Shown: positions 16,300-25,898, counted from the stretch's first letter. The stretch is DNA of 64,000 nucleotides from Hyphomicrobium_A sp963759735 (GCA_963759735.1 CAVXAF010000004.1:186001-250000); one strand, 5' to 3'. A program made the numbers and translations. The notes: generated by a model from the sequence alone, not told the origin.

Positions 16300-17265
16300 A
16301 TGGCGCGTACTAAGATCGCCTTGATCGGCGGCGGCATGATCGGTGGAACGCTCGCGCACCTCATCGGCCTCAAGGAAATGGGCGATGTAGTCATTTTCGA
16401 CATTGCCGAGGGCATGCCGCAGGGCAAGGCGCTGGATCTCGCCCAGTCAGGCTCGGTCGAGGGGTTCGACTGCCAGATGCGCGGCACCAACGCCTATGCC
16501 GACATCGAGGGGGCCGACGTCTGCATCGTCACCGCCGGCGTGCCGCGCAAGCCGGGCATGAGCCGCGATGATCTCATCGGCATCAACATCAAGGTGATGG
16601 AGCAGGTCGGCGCCGGCATCAAGAAGTACGCGCCGAATGCTTTCGTCGTCGTCATCACCAACCCGCTCGACGCCATGGTGTGGGCGATGCAGAAGGCCTC
16701 GGGCCTGCCGCGCAACATGGTGGTCGGCATGGCCGGCGTGCTGGATTCGGCGCGCTTCCGCTATTTCCTGGCTTCCGAACTCGGCATCTCGGTCGAGGAC
16801 GTCTCGGCCTTCGTGCTGGGCGGCCACGGCGACGACATGGTGCCGCTGGTGCGCTACTCGACTGTGGCCGGCATTCCGCTGCCCGACGTCGTGCGCATGG
16901 GCTGGATGCGCCAGGAGCGCCTGGATGAGATCGTCGATCGAACGCGCAAGGGCGGTGGCGAGATCGTTGCCCTGCTGAAGACCGGCTCGGCCTACTACGC
17001 CCCAGCCTCTTCGGCGCTCGAGATGGTCGACAGCTTCCTGAAGGATAAGAAGCGCATCCTGCCGTGCGCCGCCTATCTCAACGGCGAATACGGCGTCAAA
17101 GGCCTGTACGTCGGCGTGCCGGTCATCATCGGTGCCGGCGGCGCGGAGCGCATCGTCGAGATCGACCTCAACGCCCCCGAGCGCAACATGTTCATCAAGT
17201 CGGTGGAATCGGTGAAGGGCCTCGTCGACGCCTGCACCAAGATCGCCCCCCAGCTCGGCGCCTAG
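16300..17265 (+). CDS. mdh: Malate dehydrogenase (NAD, lactate dehydrogenase-like type)
   Basis: 321 residues. KIALIGGGMIGG at 5-16 is the NAD-binding turn, FDIAEGM carries the Asp selecting NAD, GVPRKPGM has the substrate-binding Arg residues, TNPLDAM and GGHGDDMVPL contain the catalytic His (about 176). This is the LDH-like malate dehydrogenase of alphaproteobacteria, oxidising malate to oxaloacetate. The ATG at 16300 is family-typical (MARTKIALIG). sucC follows after 39 bp, so mdh is probably the first gene of the TCA operon. The gap upstream (16079-16299) should hold the promoter, but I could not assign boxes. Confidence 0.96.
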   Translation: MARTKIALIGGGMIGGTLAHLIGLKEMGDVVIFDIAEGMPQGKALDLAQSGSVEGFDCQMRGTNAYADIEGADVCIVTAGVPRKPGMSRDDLIGINIKVMEQVGAGIKKYAPNAFVVVITNPLDAMVWAMQKASGLPRNMVVGMAGVLDSARFRYFLASELGISVEDVSAFVLGGHGDDMVPLVRYSTVAGIPLPDVVRMGWMRQERLDEIVDRTRKGGGEIVALLKTGSAYYAPASSALEMVDSFLKDKKRILPCAAYLNGEYGVKGLYVGVPVIIGAGGAERIVEIDLNAPERNMFIKSVESVKGLVDACTKIAPQLGA

Positions 17266-17304
17266 CGTCACGCGTTCTGCCATCGCGACCACCAGGAGTG
17301 CTGC

Positions 17305-18504
17305 ATGAACATCCACGAGCACCAGGCCAAGGAATTGTTGCGCCAGTTCGGCATTCCAACCCCGGGCGGCACCGCTGCCTTCTCGGTGCGTGAGGCCGGT
17401 GAGGCAACGCAGCAGCTGCCAGGGCCGGTGTTCGTGGTGAAGGCGCAGATCCATGCCGGCGGTCGCGGCAAGGGCAAATTCAAGGAAGCCTCGGCCGGCG
17501 AGAAGGGCGGCGTCCGCATCGCCAAGTCGCGGGCCGAAGTGCTGTCATTCGCCGAGCAGATGCTGGGCGCTACCCTGGTGACGGCACAAACGGGTAGCGA
17601 AGGACGCGTCGTCAACCGGCTGTTCGTTACCGAAGGCGTCGAGATCGACCGGGAACTCTATCTCTCGGCCCTCGTCGACCGCGCTTCTTCCCGCGTCGCA
17701 TTCATCGCCAGCGCCGAGGGCGGGGTCGACATCGAGCAGGTCGCCCACGACACGCCCGACAAGATCGTGTCGGTGAGCATCGATCCGGCGAGCGGCTACA
17801 TGCCGTTCCACGGCCGGCGCATTGCATTCACGCTGGGATTGAAGGGCAAGCAGATCGCCCAGTGCGTCAAGCTCATCGGCGACCTCTACAACCTCATGCT
17901 CGCCAAGGACATGAGCATGCTGGAGATCAATCCGCTGATTGTCGCCAAGGACGGCACGCTGTCGTGTCTCGACGCGAAGATGAGCTTCGATTCAAACGCC
18001 CTCTACCGGCATCCCGACATTGTCGAGATGCGCGACCTGGCCGAAGAGGACCCGGCCGAGGTCGAGGCATCCAAGTACGACCTATCGTACGTGAAGCTCG
18101 ACGGCAGCATCGGCTGCATGGTCAACGGCGCCGGTCTCGCCATGGCGACGATGGACATCATCAAGCTGTATGGCGCCGAGCCGGCCAACTTCCTCGACGT
18201 CGGTGGCGGCGCCTCGAAGGAAAAGGTGCAGGCGGCGTTCAAGATCATCCTCTCCGATCCGGCCGTGAAGGGCATCCTGGTCAACATCTTCGGCGGCATC
18301 ATGCGGTGCGATATCATCGCCGAGGGCGTGGTCGCGGCGGCGCGCGAGATGGGCATCACGGTGCCGCTGGTGGTGCGCCTGGAAGGCACCAACGTCGAGC
18401 TGGGCAAGAAGATTCTCGCCGAGAGCGGCCTCAAGATCACCCCCGCCGACGACCTCGCCGACGCCGCCGAGAAGATCACCGCCGCGGTGAAGGCAGCGGC
18501 CTGA
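17305..18504 (+). CDS. sucC: Succinyl-CoA synthetase beta subunit (ADP-forming)
   Basis: 399 residues, the standard length. MNIHEHQAKELLRQFG and VKAQIHAGGRGKGKFKEA form the ATP-grasp nucleotide end, LEINPLIVAKDG supplies the Mg/ADP site, and FLDVGGGASKEKV and NIFGGIMRCD form the CoA-ligase-like C-terminal domain that contacts SucD. With SucD it converts succinyl-CoA and ADP/Pi to succinate and ATP. ACCAGGAG precedes ATG 17305. It is followed by a 136-bp gap with a hairpin before sucD, wider than usual for this pair. Confidence 0.96.
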   Translation: MNIHEHQAKELLRQFGIPTPGGTAAFSVREAGEATQQLPGPVFVVKAQIHAGGRGKGKFKEASAGEKGGVRIAKSRAEVLSFAEQMLGATLVTAQTGSEGRVVNRLFVTEGVEIDRELYLSALVDRASSRVAFIASAEGGVDIEQVAHDTPDKIVSVSIDPASGYMPFHGRRIAFTLGLKGKQIAQCVKLIGDLYNLMLAKDMSMLEINPLIVAKDGTLSCLDAKMSFDSNALYRHPDIVEMRDLAEEDPAEVEASKYDLSYVKLDGSIGCMVNGAGLAMATMDIIKLYGAEPANFLDVGGGASKEKVQAAFKIILSDPAVKGILVNIFGGIMRCDIIAEGVVAAAREMGITVPLVVRLEGTNVELGKKILAESGLKITPADDLADAAEKITAAVKAAA

Positions 18505-18528
18505 GGTCGCGCGCCGCGCGCGTTCCGG

Positions 18529-18553
18529 CAGATGCCGCAGATTGCGGCATCTG
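18529..18553 (+). other. Stable hairpin in the sucC-sucD gap
   Basis: CAGATGCCGCA (18529-18539), loop GAT, TGCGGCATCTG (18543-18553): an 11-bp perfect stem, 24 bp past the sucC stop and 87 bp before sucD. An AAAA follows rather than a T-run, so it is not a standard terminator. It may be an mRNA-stabilising or partial-attenuation structure, or a repeat element. Confidence 0.5.
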
Positions 18554-18640
18554 GCCAAAAAGTCTGACTTGATGCACTGCAGCAAAGCTCTAGAGTAGCC
18601 TCCGCGCGGGCAATGAGGCTCGGTCGCAGCGGGCGGCGAC

Positions 18641-19567
18641 ATGGCAATTCTCGTAGACAAATCCACGAAGGTGATCTGCCAGGGCATTACCGGCAGTCAG
18701 GGGACCTTCCACACCAAGCAGGCGCGTGCCTACGGCACCAAGGTCGTCGGCGGCGTGACGCCCGGCAAAGGCGGCACCAAGCATCCCGACGAGGAGCTGG
18801 CCGACGTGCCGATGTTCGATACGGTGGCGCAAGCACGCGAGGCGACCGGCGCCGACGCCACCTCCATCTATGTCCCGCCTCCGTTTGCCGCCGACGCTAT
18901 CCTCGAGGCGATCGACGCCGGCTTTCCTTTCATCGTCGCCATCACCGAGGGTATTCCGGTGCTCGACATGGTGAAGGTGAAGCGCGCCCTGGTCGGCTCG
19001 GGCTCGCGGCTGCTCGGTCCCAACTGCCCCGGTGTGCTGACGCCGAACGAATGCAAGATCGGCATCATGCCGGGCAACATCTTCAAGGCCGGCCGTGTCG
19101 GCATCGTCTCGCGCTCGGGCACGCTGACGTACGAGGCGGTGAAGCAGACCTCAGACGCCGGGCTCGGGCAGTCGACCGCCGTCGGTATCGGCGGCGATCC
19201 GGTCAAGGGACTAGAATTCATCGAAGTGCTGGAACTCTTTCTTGCCGATCCGGAGACTGATTCGATCATCATGATCGGCGAGATCGGCGGCTCTGCCGAG
19301 GAAGAGGCGGCGGAGTTCATCAAGGCGGAAGCGCGCAAGGGACGCTCCAAGCCGATGGCAGGTTTCATCGCCGGTTCGACCGCTCCCCCGGGACGCCGAA
19401 TGGGGCATGCAGGCGCCATCATTTCGGGTGGCAAAGGCAGGGCCGAAGACAAGCTGGAGGCCATGCAGTCTGCCGGCATCGCCATGGCGCCCAGTCCCGC
19501 GGCGCTCGGCACCACGCTAATGGATGTCTTGAAGGGGCAAACTAAGCGTTCCAAAGTCGCCGGGTAG
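18641..19567 (+). CDS. sucD: Succinyl-CoA synthetase alpha subunit
   Basis: 308 residues. The CoA-binding Rossmann domain opens with MAILVDKSTKVICQGITGSQG, YVPPPFAADAI and GPNCPGVLTPNECKIGIMPG follow, and GHAGAIISGGKG contains the phosphorylated His (about 255). It pairs with SucC in the substrate-level phosphorylation step of the TCA cycle. The N-terminal motif fits ATG 18641. The protein is slightly longer than the usual 290-300, with extra residues at the C-terminus (TKRSKVAG). It is followed 111 bp later by sucA. Confidence 0.95.
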   Translation: MAILVDKSTKVICQGITGSQGTFHTKQARAYGTKVVGGVTPGKGGTKHPDEELADVPMFDTVAQAREATGADATSIYVPPPFAADAILEAIDAGFPFIVAITEGIPVLDMVKVKRALVGSGSRLLGPNCPGVLTPNECKIGIMPGNIFKAGRVGIVSRSGTLTYEAVKQTSDAGLGQSTAVGIGGDPVKGLEFIEVLELFLADPETDSIIMIGEIGGSAEEEAAEFIKAEARKGRSKPMAGFIAGSTAPPGRRMGHAGAIISGGKGRAEDKLEAMQSAGIAMAPSPAALGTTLMDVLKGQTKRSKVAG

Positions 19568-19678
19568 GCGTATGCTGCACCGCACACGCTACTTTCTTGC
19601 CGATAGCGCTCCGACCCTAGCATTTTGCCGCGCGCCCACGATCTTAGGGCTGCATCAACGACGCGTTGAGATCCAGCA

Positions 19679-22624
19679 ATGGCTCGCAATCCACTCAATG
19701 AAGCTTTCCTGCGTACCTCGTTCCTGAGCGGCGCCAACGCCGCCTATGTCGAGGACATGCAGGCCGAGTACGAGCGCAATCCGGGCTCGGTGAGCGACGA
19801 GTGGCGGCACTTCTTCGAAAGCCTCAACGAGCAGCGCGATGGGGGCCGCAACGGCGAACGCGGACCGTCCTGGGGCGTGCCGGCCCCCGAGTTGCTGGAC
19901 AACGGCGAACTCGTTGCCGCGCTGACCGGCGAGTACGAGGCAAATGAGCGCTCCATCCGCTCAAGCCTGCAAGCCAAGACGCACGCGATGGGCTTTGAGA
20001 TGTCGCCGGCCGCTTCACTGCGCGCGACGCAGGATTCGATCCGCGCCCTGATGCTGATCCGCGCCTATCGCGTCATGGGCCACTTGGCCGCCGACCTCGA
20101 TCCTCTCGGCCTTGCCGACCGCAAGGTGCACCGCGAGCTGAAGCCGGAAACCTACGGCTTCACCGAGGCCGACCTCGACCGCCCGATTTTCATCGATCGC
20201 GTCCTCGGCCTCGAGACGGCGACCATGCGGCACATCCTGCGTATCATGCGCCGCACCTACTGCCGGCACATCGGCGTGCAGTACATGCACATCACCAGCC
20301 CGGCGCAGAAGTCGTGGATCCAGGATCGCATCGAGGGCGAAGAGAAGGACATCCGCTTCACGGTCGAGGGGCGCCGCGCCATCCTCAACAAGCTGATCGA
20401 GACGGAGACGTTCGAGAAGTTCTGCGAGGTGAAGTACACGGGCACCAAGCGCTTCGGCCTCGACGGCGCCGAGTCGATGGTTCCGGCGCTGGAGCAGATC
20501 ATCAAGCGCGGCGGCCAGCTTGGCGTGAAGGAAATCATCATGGGCATGGCGCACCGCGGGCGCCTCAACGTGCTCGCCAACGTCATGGCCAAGCCGCACC
20601 GCGCCATTTTCCACGAGTTCAAGGGCGGCTCGTTCAAGCCCGACGATGTCGAGGGCTCGGGCGACGTGAAGTACCACCTCGGTGCCTCGTCCGACCGCTC
20701 GTTCGACGGCAACAACGTGCATCTGTCGCTTACCGCCAATCCCTCGCACTTGGAGATCGTCGATCCCGTGGTGTTGGGGAAGGTGCGCGCCAAGCAGGAC
20801 CAGCGCGGCTGCGCGGCCGGCGAGCGCACGCCGGTGCTGCCGCTGCTCATCCATGGTGATGCGGCCTTCGCCGGCCAGGGCGTCGTTGCCGAATGCTTCG
20901 GGCTATCGGGCCTCAAGGGCCACCGCACCGGCGGCTCGATCCACTTCATCATCAACAATCAGATCGGCTTCACAACCAATCCGCGCCATTCGCGCTCCTC
21001 GCCCTACTGCTCGGACGTGGCGCGCATGATCGAGGCGCCGATCTTCCACGTGAACGGCGACAACCCAGAAGCAGTGGTGCACGTCGCCAAGATCGCCACC
21101 GAGTTCCGGCAGAAGTTCCAAAAGCCGGTGGTCATCGACATGTTCTGCTACCGCCGCTACGGCCACAACGAGGCCGACGAGCCAATGTTCACGCAGCCAC
21201 TGATGTACAAGACGATCAAGTCGCATCCGACGGTGATCGACGGCTATACCAAGCGGCTGGCCGATGAAGGCGTCGTGCCGCGCGAAGAAAGCCAGCGCAT
21301 GCAGACGAGCTTCCGCGCCCACCTCGAGGAGGAGTTCGCGACCGCCGACAATTTCCGCCCCAACAAGGCGGACTGGCTCGACGGACGCTGGGCGCACGTC
21401 GGCTTTGCCGACGACGACGCTCGCCGCGGCGTGACGGGCGTAGCGCGCGACCGGCTGCAGATCATCGGCCGCCGCATCACGTCCATTCCACCCGACTTCA
21501 ACGCCCACAAGGTGGTGCGCCGCCTGCTCGATCGGCGTCGCGAGATGGTCGATTCCGGAGTCGGCATCGACTGGTCCATGGCCGAGCATCTGGCCGTCGG
21601 GTCGCTGCTCGCCGAGGGCTACCCGGTGCGCCTGTCGGGGCAGGATTCAGAGCGCGGCACCTTCTCGCAACGCCATTCGGTGCTGATCGACCAGGACACG
21701 GAGCGGCGCTGGACGCCGCTGAAGCACGTCGCCAACGACCAGGCGAAGTTCGAGGTCATCAACTCGATGCTGTCGGAGGAGGCCGTACTCGGCTTCGAGT
21801 ACGGCTATTCGCTGGCCGAGCCCAATGCGCTGGTCATGTGGGAGGCGCAGTTTGGCGACTTCGCCAACGGCGCGCAGGTCGTGTTCGATCAGTTCATCTC
21901 GTCGGGTGAGCGCAAGTGGCTGCGCATGTCCGGACTCGTCTGCCTGCTTCCGCACGGCTACGAAGGCCAGGGTCCGGAGCATTCCTCGGCGCGCCTGGAG
22001 CGCTATCTGCAATCGTGCGCCGAAGACAATTGGCAGGTCGCCAATGTGACGACGCCGGCCAACTACTTCCACATTCTGCGCCGCCAGCTGCTGCGCAAGT
22101 TCCGCAAGCCACTCATCCTGATGACGCCGAAGTCGCTGCTGCGCCACAAGCGCGTCGTCTCCAAGCTCGACGAGATGGGCCCGGAGACGACCTTCCACCG
22201 GGTGCTGTGGGACGACCTGAAGGTGTCCGACAAGGATATTACACGTGTCATCCTATGCTCGGGTAAGGTCTACTACGATCTCGCCGATGCGCGCGATGCG
22301 CTTGGACGCCACGACATATACATCCTGCGTGTCGAGCAGCTGTATCCGTTCCCGGCGCGCGCGCTGATGCACGAGCTTGGCCGCTTCCCGCAGGCGGAGG
22401 TGGTGTGGTGCCAGGAGGAGCCCAAGAACATGGGCGCCTGGAGCTTCATCGAGCCGAACCTGACGTGGGTACTGGAGCGCATCGACGCCAAGCACAAGCG
22501 CCCGACGTATGCCGGGCGACCGGCCTCGGCGTCGACGGCGACCGGGCAGCTTTCGAAGCACCTCTACGAGCAGAAGAACCTGGTCGAGGCGGCACTGACG
22601 GGCCCATGCGGCATGGGCGGTTGA
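19679..22624 (+). CDS. sucA: 2-oxoglutarate dehydrogenase E1 component
   Basis: 981 residues. The N-terminal segment (LSGANAAYVEDMQAEYERNP) is the OGDH-specific helix pair that docks to E2. Thiamine-diphosphate domains follow: GMAHRGRLNVLANV, then HGDAAFAGQGVVAECF and NNQIGFTT of the ThDP site. The transketolase-like C-terminal half contains LPHGYEGQGPEHSSARLERYLQ. The enzyme decarboxylates 2-oxoglutarate and hands a succinyl group to lipoyl-E2. ATG 19679 begins MARNPLNEAFLRTSF. It is 111 bp after sucD, with sucB 55 bp downstream. Confidence 0.97.
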   Translation: MARNPLNEAFLRTSFLSGANAAYVEDMQAEYERNPGSVSDEWRHFFESLNEQRDGGRNGERGPSWGVPAPELLDNGELVAALTGEYEANERSIRSSLQAKTHAMGFEMSPAASLRATQDSIRALMLIRAYRVMGHLAADLDPLGLADRKVHRELKPETYGFTEADLDRPIFIDRVLGLETATMRHILRIMRRTYCRHIGVQYMHITSPAQKSWIQDRIEGEEKDIRFTVEGRRAILNKLIETETFEKFCEVKYTGTKRFGLDGAESMVPALEQIIKRGGQLGVKEIIMGMAHRGRLNVLANVMAKPHRAIFHEFKGGSFKPDDVEGSGDVKYHLGASSDRSFDGNNVHLSLTANPSHLEIVDPVVLGKVRAKQDQRGCAAGERTPVLPLLIHGDAAFAGQGVVAECFGLSGLKGHRTGGSIHFIINNQIGFTTNPRHSRSSPYCSDVARMIEAPIFHVNGDNPEAVVHVAKIATEFRQKFQKPVVIDMFCYRRYGHNEADEPMFTQPLMYKTIKSHPTVIDGYTKRLADEGVVPREESQRMQTSFRAHLEEEFATADNFRPNKADWLDGRWAHVGFADDDARRGVTGVARDRLQIIGRRITSIPPDFNAHKVVRRLLDRRREMVDSGVGIDWSMAEHLAVGSLLAEGYPVRLSGQDSERGTFSQRHSVLIDQDTERRWTPLKHVANDQAKFEVINSMLSEEAVLGFEYGYSLAEPNALVMWEAQFGDFANGAQVVFDQFISSGERKWLRMSGLVCLLPHGYEGQGPEHSSARLERYLQSCAEDNWQVANVTTPANYFHILRRQLLRKFRKPLILMTPKSLLRHKRVVSKLDEMGPETTFHRVLWDDLKVSDKDITRVILCSGKVYYDLADARDALGRHDIYILRVEQLYPFPARALMHELGRFPQAEVVWCQEEPKNMGAWSFIEPNLTWVLERIDAKHKRPTYAGRPASASTATGQLSKHLYEQKNLVEAALTGPCGMGG

Positions 22625-22679
22625 TCCGGCCGTGAATGCGGGCTACGGGCGATGATGCTGGCGGGGAAGTGAGACTGAA

Positions 22680-23990
22680 ATGGCGACTGAAATTCGCGTG
22701 CCGACCCTGGGCGAGAGCGTCACAGAGGCGATCGTCGGCAAGTGGTTCAAGAAAGCCGGTGAGGCGGTCACCGTCGACGAGCCGCTGGTGGAACTCGAGA
22801 CCGACAAGGTGACGGTCGAGGTGCCGGCGCCCGTGTCGGGCGTACTTGGCGATATCAAGGCTACGGAAGGTCAGACGGTCGCCGTCGGGTCGCTGCTGGG
22901 CGCCATCAGCAATGGCGCGGCTGCGACGCAGGCCAAGAGCGACAAGGCGGCACCGGCACCGACTGCGGCCCAGCCCGCCGCGGCTCCCGAGAAGCCCGCC
23001 AAGAGCACCGACGGTAAGGGCGAGATGCCGCCCAGCCCGGCCGCGCGCAAGAAGCTCGCCGAGGCCGGCGTCGATGCGGACGATGTCGCAGGAAGTGGTC
23101 GACGCGGTCAGATCCTCAAGGAGGACGTGCCGACACCGGCAGCGAAGGCGGCTAAATCGGAGGCGGCGCCGAAGTCGGCCAAACCCGAACCCGCGGCAAC
23201 CGTCGCGGCCACGCCATCACCGGCGCGCGGGCTTGCTCCCATGCCGGTGCCGACGCAGCAGCTGCGCATTCCCTCGATGCCCAGCGATGCCGCGCGCGAG
23301 GAGCGGGTGCGCATGTCCCGTCTGCGCCAGACCATCGCGCAGCGATTGAAGGACGCCCAGAATACGGCCGCCATCCTGACGACATTCAACGACGTCGACA
23401 TGAGCGCGGTGATGAAACTGCGCAACGAATACAAGACGTTGTTTGAGAAGCGCCACGGCGTGAAGCTTGGCTTCATGGGCTTCTTCGTGAAGGCCTGCCT
23501 GCAGGCCTTGAAGGAGGTCCCGGCGGTCAACGCCGAGATCGACGGCGATGAGGTCGTCTACAAGAATTACTACCATATCGGCGTTGCCGTCGGCACCGAG
23601 CGCGGGCTGGTCGTACCGGTGGTGCGCGAGGCCGACCGCATGAGCCTGGCCGAGATCGAGGCGCAGATCACCGACTACGGCAAGCGTGCCCGCGACGGCA
23701 AGCTCGGCATCGACGACATGCAGGGGGGCACCTTCACCATCACCAACGGCGGCGTCTATGGCTCGCTGCTGTCGACGCCCATCCTCAATGCCCCGCAATC
23801 GGGTATCCTCGGGATGCATCGCATCGAGGAGCGGCCGGTGGTGCGCGACGGGCAGGTGGTGGCGCGGCCGATGATGTACCTGGCGCTCAGCTACGATCAC
23901 CGTATCGTCGACGGCAAGGACGCGGTCGCATTCCTTGTGCGCGTCAAGGAATGTCTGGAAGATCCGCAGCGGTTTCTACTCGAGCTCTGA
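22680..23990 (+). CDS. sucB: Dihydrolipoyl succinyltransferase (E2 of the 2-oxoglutarate dehydrogenase complex)
   Basis: 436 residues in the standard E2 order: one lipoyl domain (1-80) with lipoylated Lys in ETDKVTVEV near 43, a proline/alanine linker, the E3-binding domain around 117-150 (PSPAARKKLAEAG, then DVAGSGRRGQILKEDV), a second linker, and the catalytic core ending with DHRIVDGKDA, whose His and Asp form the acyltransfer site. MATEIRVPTLGESVTEA is the canonical start. It transfers succinyl from E1 to CoA. Codon use matches the neighbours. A VOC gene follows 28 bp later, before lpd. Confidence 0.97.
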   Translation: MATEIRVPTLGESVTEAIVGKWFKKAGEAVTVDEPLVELETDKVTVEVPAPVSGVLGDIKATEGQTVAVGSLLGAISNGAAATQAKSDKAAPAPTAAQPAAAPEKPAKSTDGKGEMPPSPAARKKLAEAGVDADDVAGSGRRGQILKEDVPTPAAKAAKSEAAPKSAKPEPAATVAATPSPARGLAPMPVPTQQLRIPSMPSDAAREERVRMSRLRQTIAQRLKDAQNTAAILTTFNDVDMSAVMKLRNEYKTLFEKRHGVKLGFMGFFVKACLQALKEVPAVNAEIDGDEVVYKNYYHIGVAVGTERGLVVPVVREADRMSLAEIEAQITDYGKRARDGKLGIDDMQGGTFTITNGGVYGSLLSTPILNAPQSGILGMHRIEERPVVRDGQVVARPMMYLALSYDHRIVDGKDAVAFLVRVKECLEDPQRFLLEL

Positions 23991-24018
23991 GCCTTGCCGT
24001 GGCTAGGGAGCGTGCAGC

Positions 24019-24447
24019 ATGGCGGAGGACGACATTTCGGCGTCGATTGAAGTCTATCTCACGGTAGAGAACGCTTTGCAGGCCATCGCCTTCTACGAGA
24101 AGGCGTTCGGTGCCAAGGTCGCGTACCGCGAGTTGACGCCGGACGGCGCTCGCGTGCAGCACGCGACGCTGGCGGCGTTCGGCGGTCATTTCATGCTGTC
24201 GGACTACTTTCCCGACTACATCACAGATGTGGCTCCGCGCACCTCGGACGGTAATGGAAGCATGACGGTGCAGATCAACCTTTCTTCACCGCTCGAGGTG
24301 GATGGTGCCATCGCGCGCGCTGCCTCCGCCGGGGCCACCGTCACGGCGCCCGCCGCCGACACCTTCTGGGTGATGCGCTACGGGCGCGTGCGCGATCCGT
24401 ACGGCTATGTGTGGGCGTTCAGTGCGCCGCTCCCTCTAGGGATTTGA
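24019..24447 (+). CDS. VOC-family protein inserted between sucB and lpd (PhnB-like)
   Basis: 142 residues. IEVYLTVENALQAIAFYEKAFGAK is the VOC N-terminal repeat, and YGRVRDPYGYVWAF closes the second repeat. The arrangement and length recall PhnB/glyoxalase-like proteins. Several usual metal-ligand positions are not evident (for example VEN-type residues replace His), so it may be a non-metal or degenerate member. GGGAG lies upstream of ATG 24019. The gene fills the gap between sucB and lpd with short spacings of 28 and 13 bp, indicating cotranscription. The substrate is unknown. Confidence 0.75.
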   Translation: MAEDDISASIEVYLTVENALQAIAFYEKAFGAKVAYRELTPDGARVQHATLAAFGGHFMLSDYFPDYITDVAPRTSDGNGSMTVQINLSSPLEVDGAIARAASAGATVTAPAADTFWVMRYGRVRDPYGYVWAFSAPLPLGI

Positions 24448-24460
24448 ACGGAGAATTGCC

Positions 24461-25861
24461 GTGTCCGCCTACGATCTGATCGTTATCGGTGCCGGGCCGG
24501 GCGGCTACGTCTGCGCCATCCGCGCCAGCCAGCTCGGCATGAAGGTGGCGATGGTCGAGAAGCGCGCCACCTTCGGCGGCACCTGCCTCAACGTCGGCTG
24601 CATTCCATCGAAGGCGATGCTGCACGCGTCCGAGCTCTTCGAAGAGGCGGCGCATTCGTTCGCGGGCATGGGCATCGGCGTCACGCCGACGCTCGACCTC
24701 GCCAAGATGCTCGCCTTCAAGGACGAGGGCGTCAAAGGGAATACCGACGGCGTGGCTTTCCTGCTGCGCAAGAACAAGGTCGATCACTTCCACGGCAGCG
24801 GCCGCATCAAGGGACCTGGTATCGTCGAGGTGACGTTCATCAACGGCGAGAAGCAGGTCGTCGATGCCAAGTCGATCGTCATCGCCACCGGCTCGGCGGT
24901 CGCCAAGCTTGCCGGGGTCGACATTGACGAAGAGGTGATCGTCTCCTCCACTGGCGCGCTGTCGCTGCCCAAGGTGCCAAAGCGCCTGCTGGTGATCGGC
25001 GCTGGCGTGATCGGGCTGGAGCTCGGCTCGGTTTGGCGGCGGCTCGGCTCCGAGGTGACCGTGGTCGAATATCTCGATCGCATCCTCCCCGGCATTGACG
25101 GCGAGGTCGGCAAGCAATTGCAGCGGTTGCTCACCAAGCAGGGCATGACGTTCAAGCTCGGGCAGAAAGTCACGGGCGTAAAGAAGAACGGCGCGGCGCA
25201 GAGCGTGACCATCGAGCCGGCGCAGGGCGGCGAACCCGAAACCCTGCAGGCCGACGTGGTGCTGGTCGCCATCGGCCGCGTGCCGTTCACCGAGGGGCTA
25301 GGGCTCGGGAAGCTGGGCGTCGGGCTCGACAATCGCGGCCGTGTCATCGTCGACGCGCACTATCAGTCGAGTGTGCCGGGCATCTACGCCATTGGGGACG
25401 TGATCGCCGGGCCGATGCTGGCGCACAAGGCGGAGGACGAGGGTATCGCGGTGGCGGAGATCCTTGCCGGCCAAGCCGGGCACGTGAACTACGGTGTCAT
25501 TCCGAACGTCATCTATACGGCGCCGGAGGTGGCGAGCGTCGGCAAGTCGGAAGAAGAGCTGAAGGCCGCGGACGTCGCCTACAAGGTCGGCAAGTTCCCG
25601 TTCACGGCCAACGGCCGCGCCAAGGCCAACCATTCGACCGACGGCTTCGTGAAGGTGCTGGCGGACGCCGCGACCGACCGCGTGCTGGGCGTGCACATTG
25701 TCGGCACCAGTGCATCCGAAATGATCGCCGAGGCGGCGGTGCTGATGGAGTTCGGCGGTTCAGCCGAGGACCTCGCCCGCACCTGTCACGCGCACCCGAC
25801 ACTGACCGAGGCGGTCAAGGAGGCGGCGATGGCCGTCGACAAGCGCGCCATCCATTTCTAA
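24461..25861 (+). CDS. lpd: Dihydrolipoyl dehydrogenase (E3)
   Basis: 466 residues. The FAD-binding start is YDLIVIGAGPGGYVCAI, and the redox disulfide is GGTCLNVGCIPSK with Cys42 and Cys47. NAD binding is marked by LLVIGAGVIGLELG, the second FAD motif by GIYAIGDV, and the interface His-Glu pair by CHAHPTLTEAVKEAA. It reoxidises dihydrolipoyl groups of E2 with NAD+. The start is GTG 24461 with CGGAGAA upstream, 13 bp after the VOC gene. This intact enzyme is a useful contrast to the flavoprotein at 59411, which lacks one of the two cysteines. Confidence 0.96.
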   Translation: MSAYDLIVIGAGPGGYVCAIRASQLGMKVAMVEKRATFGGTCLNVGCIPSKAMLHASELFEEAAHSFAGMGIGVTPTLDLAKMLAFKDEGVKGNTDGVAFLLRKNKVDHFHGSGRIKGPGIVEVTFINGEKQVVDAKSIVIATGSAVAKLAGVDIDEEVIVSSTGALSLPKVPKRLLVIGAGVIGLELGSVWRRLGSEVTVVEYLDRILPGIDGEVGKQLQRLLTKQGMTFKLGQKVTGVKKNGAAQSVTIEPAQGGEPETLQADVVLVAIGRVPFTEGLGLGKLGVGLDNRGRVIVDAHYQSSVPGIYAIGDVIAGPMLAHKAEDEGIAVAEILAGQAGHVNYGVIPNVIYTAPEVASVGKSEEELKAADVAYKVGKFPFTANGRAKANHSTDGFVKVLADAATDRVLGVHIVGTSASEMIAEAAVLMEFGGSAEDLARTCHAHPTLTEAVKEAAMAVDKRAIHF

Positions 25862-25898
25862 TCAGTCGGTGACGTCTCGCGGAGTGACAGGACGCCGG

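Noticed and set aside
16447..17454. A 335-codon minus-strand frame opposite mdh
   Set aside because: The mdh reading is complete with all catalytic residues. The antisense frame is a GC-codon shadow.
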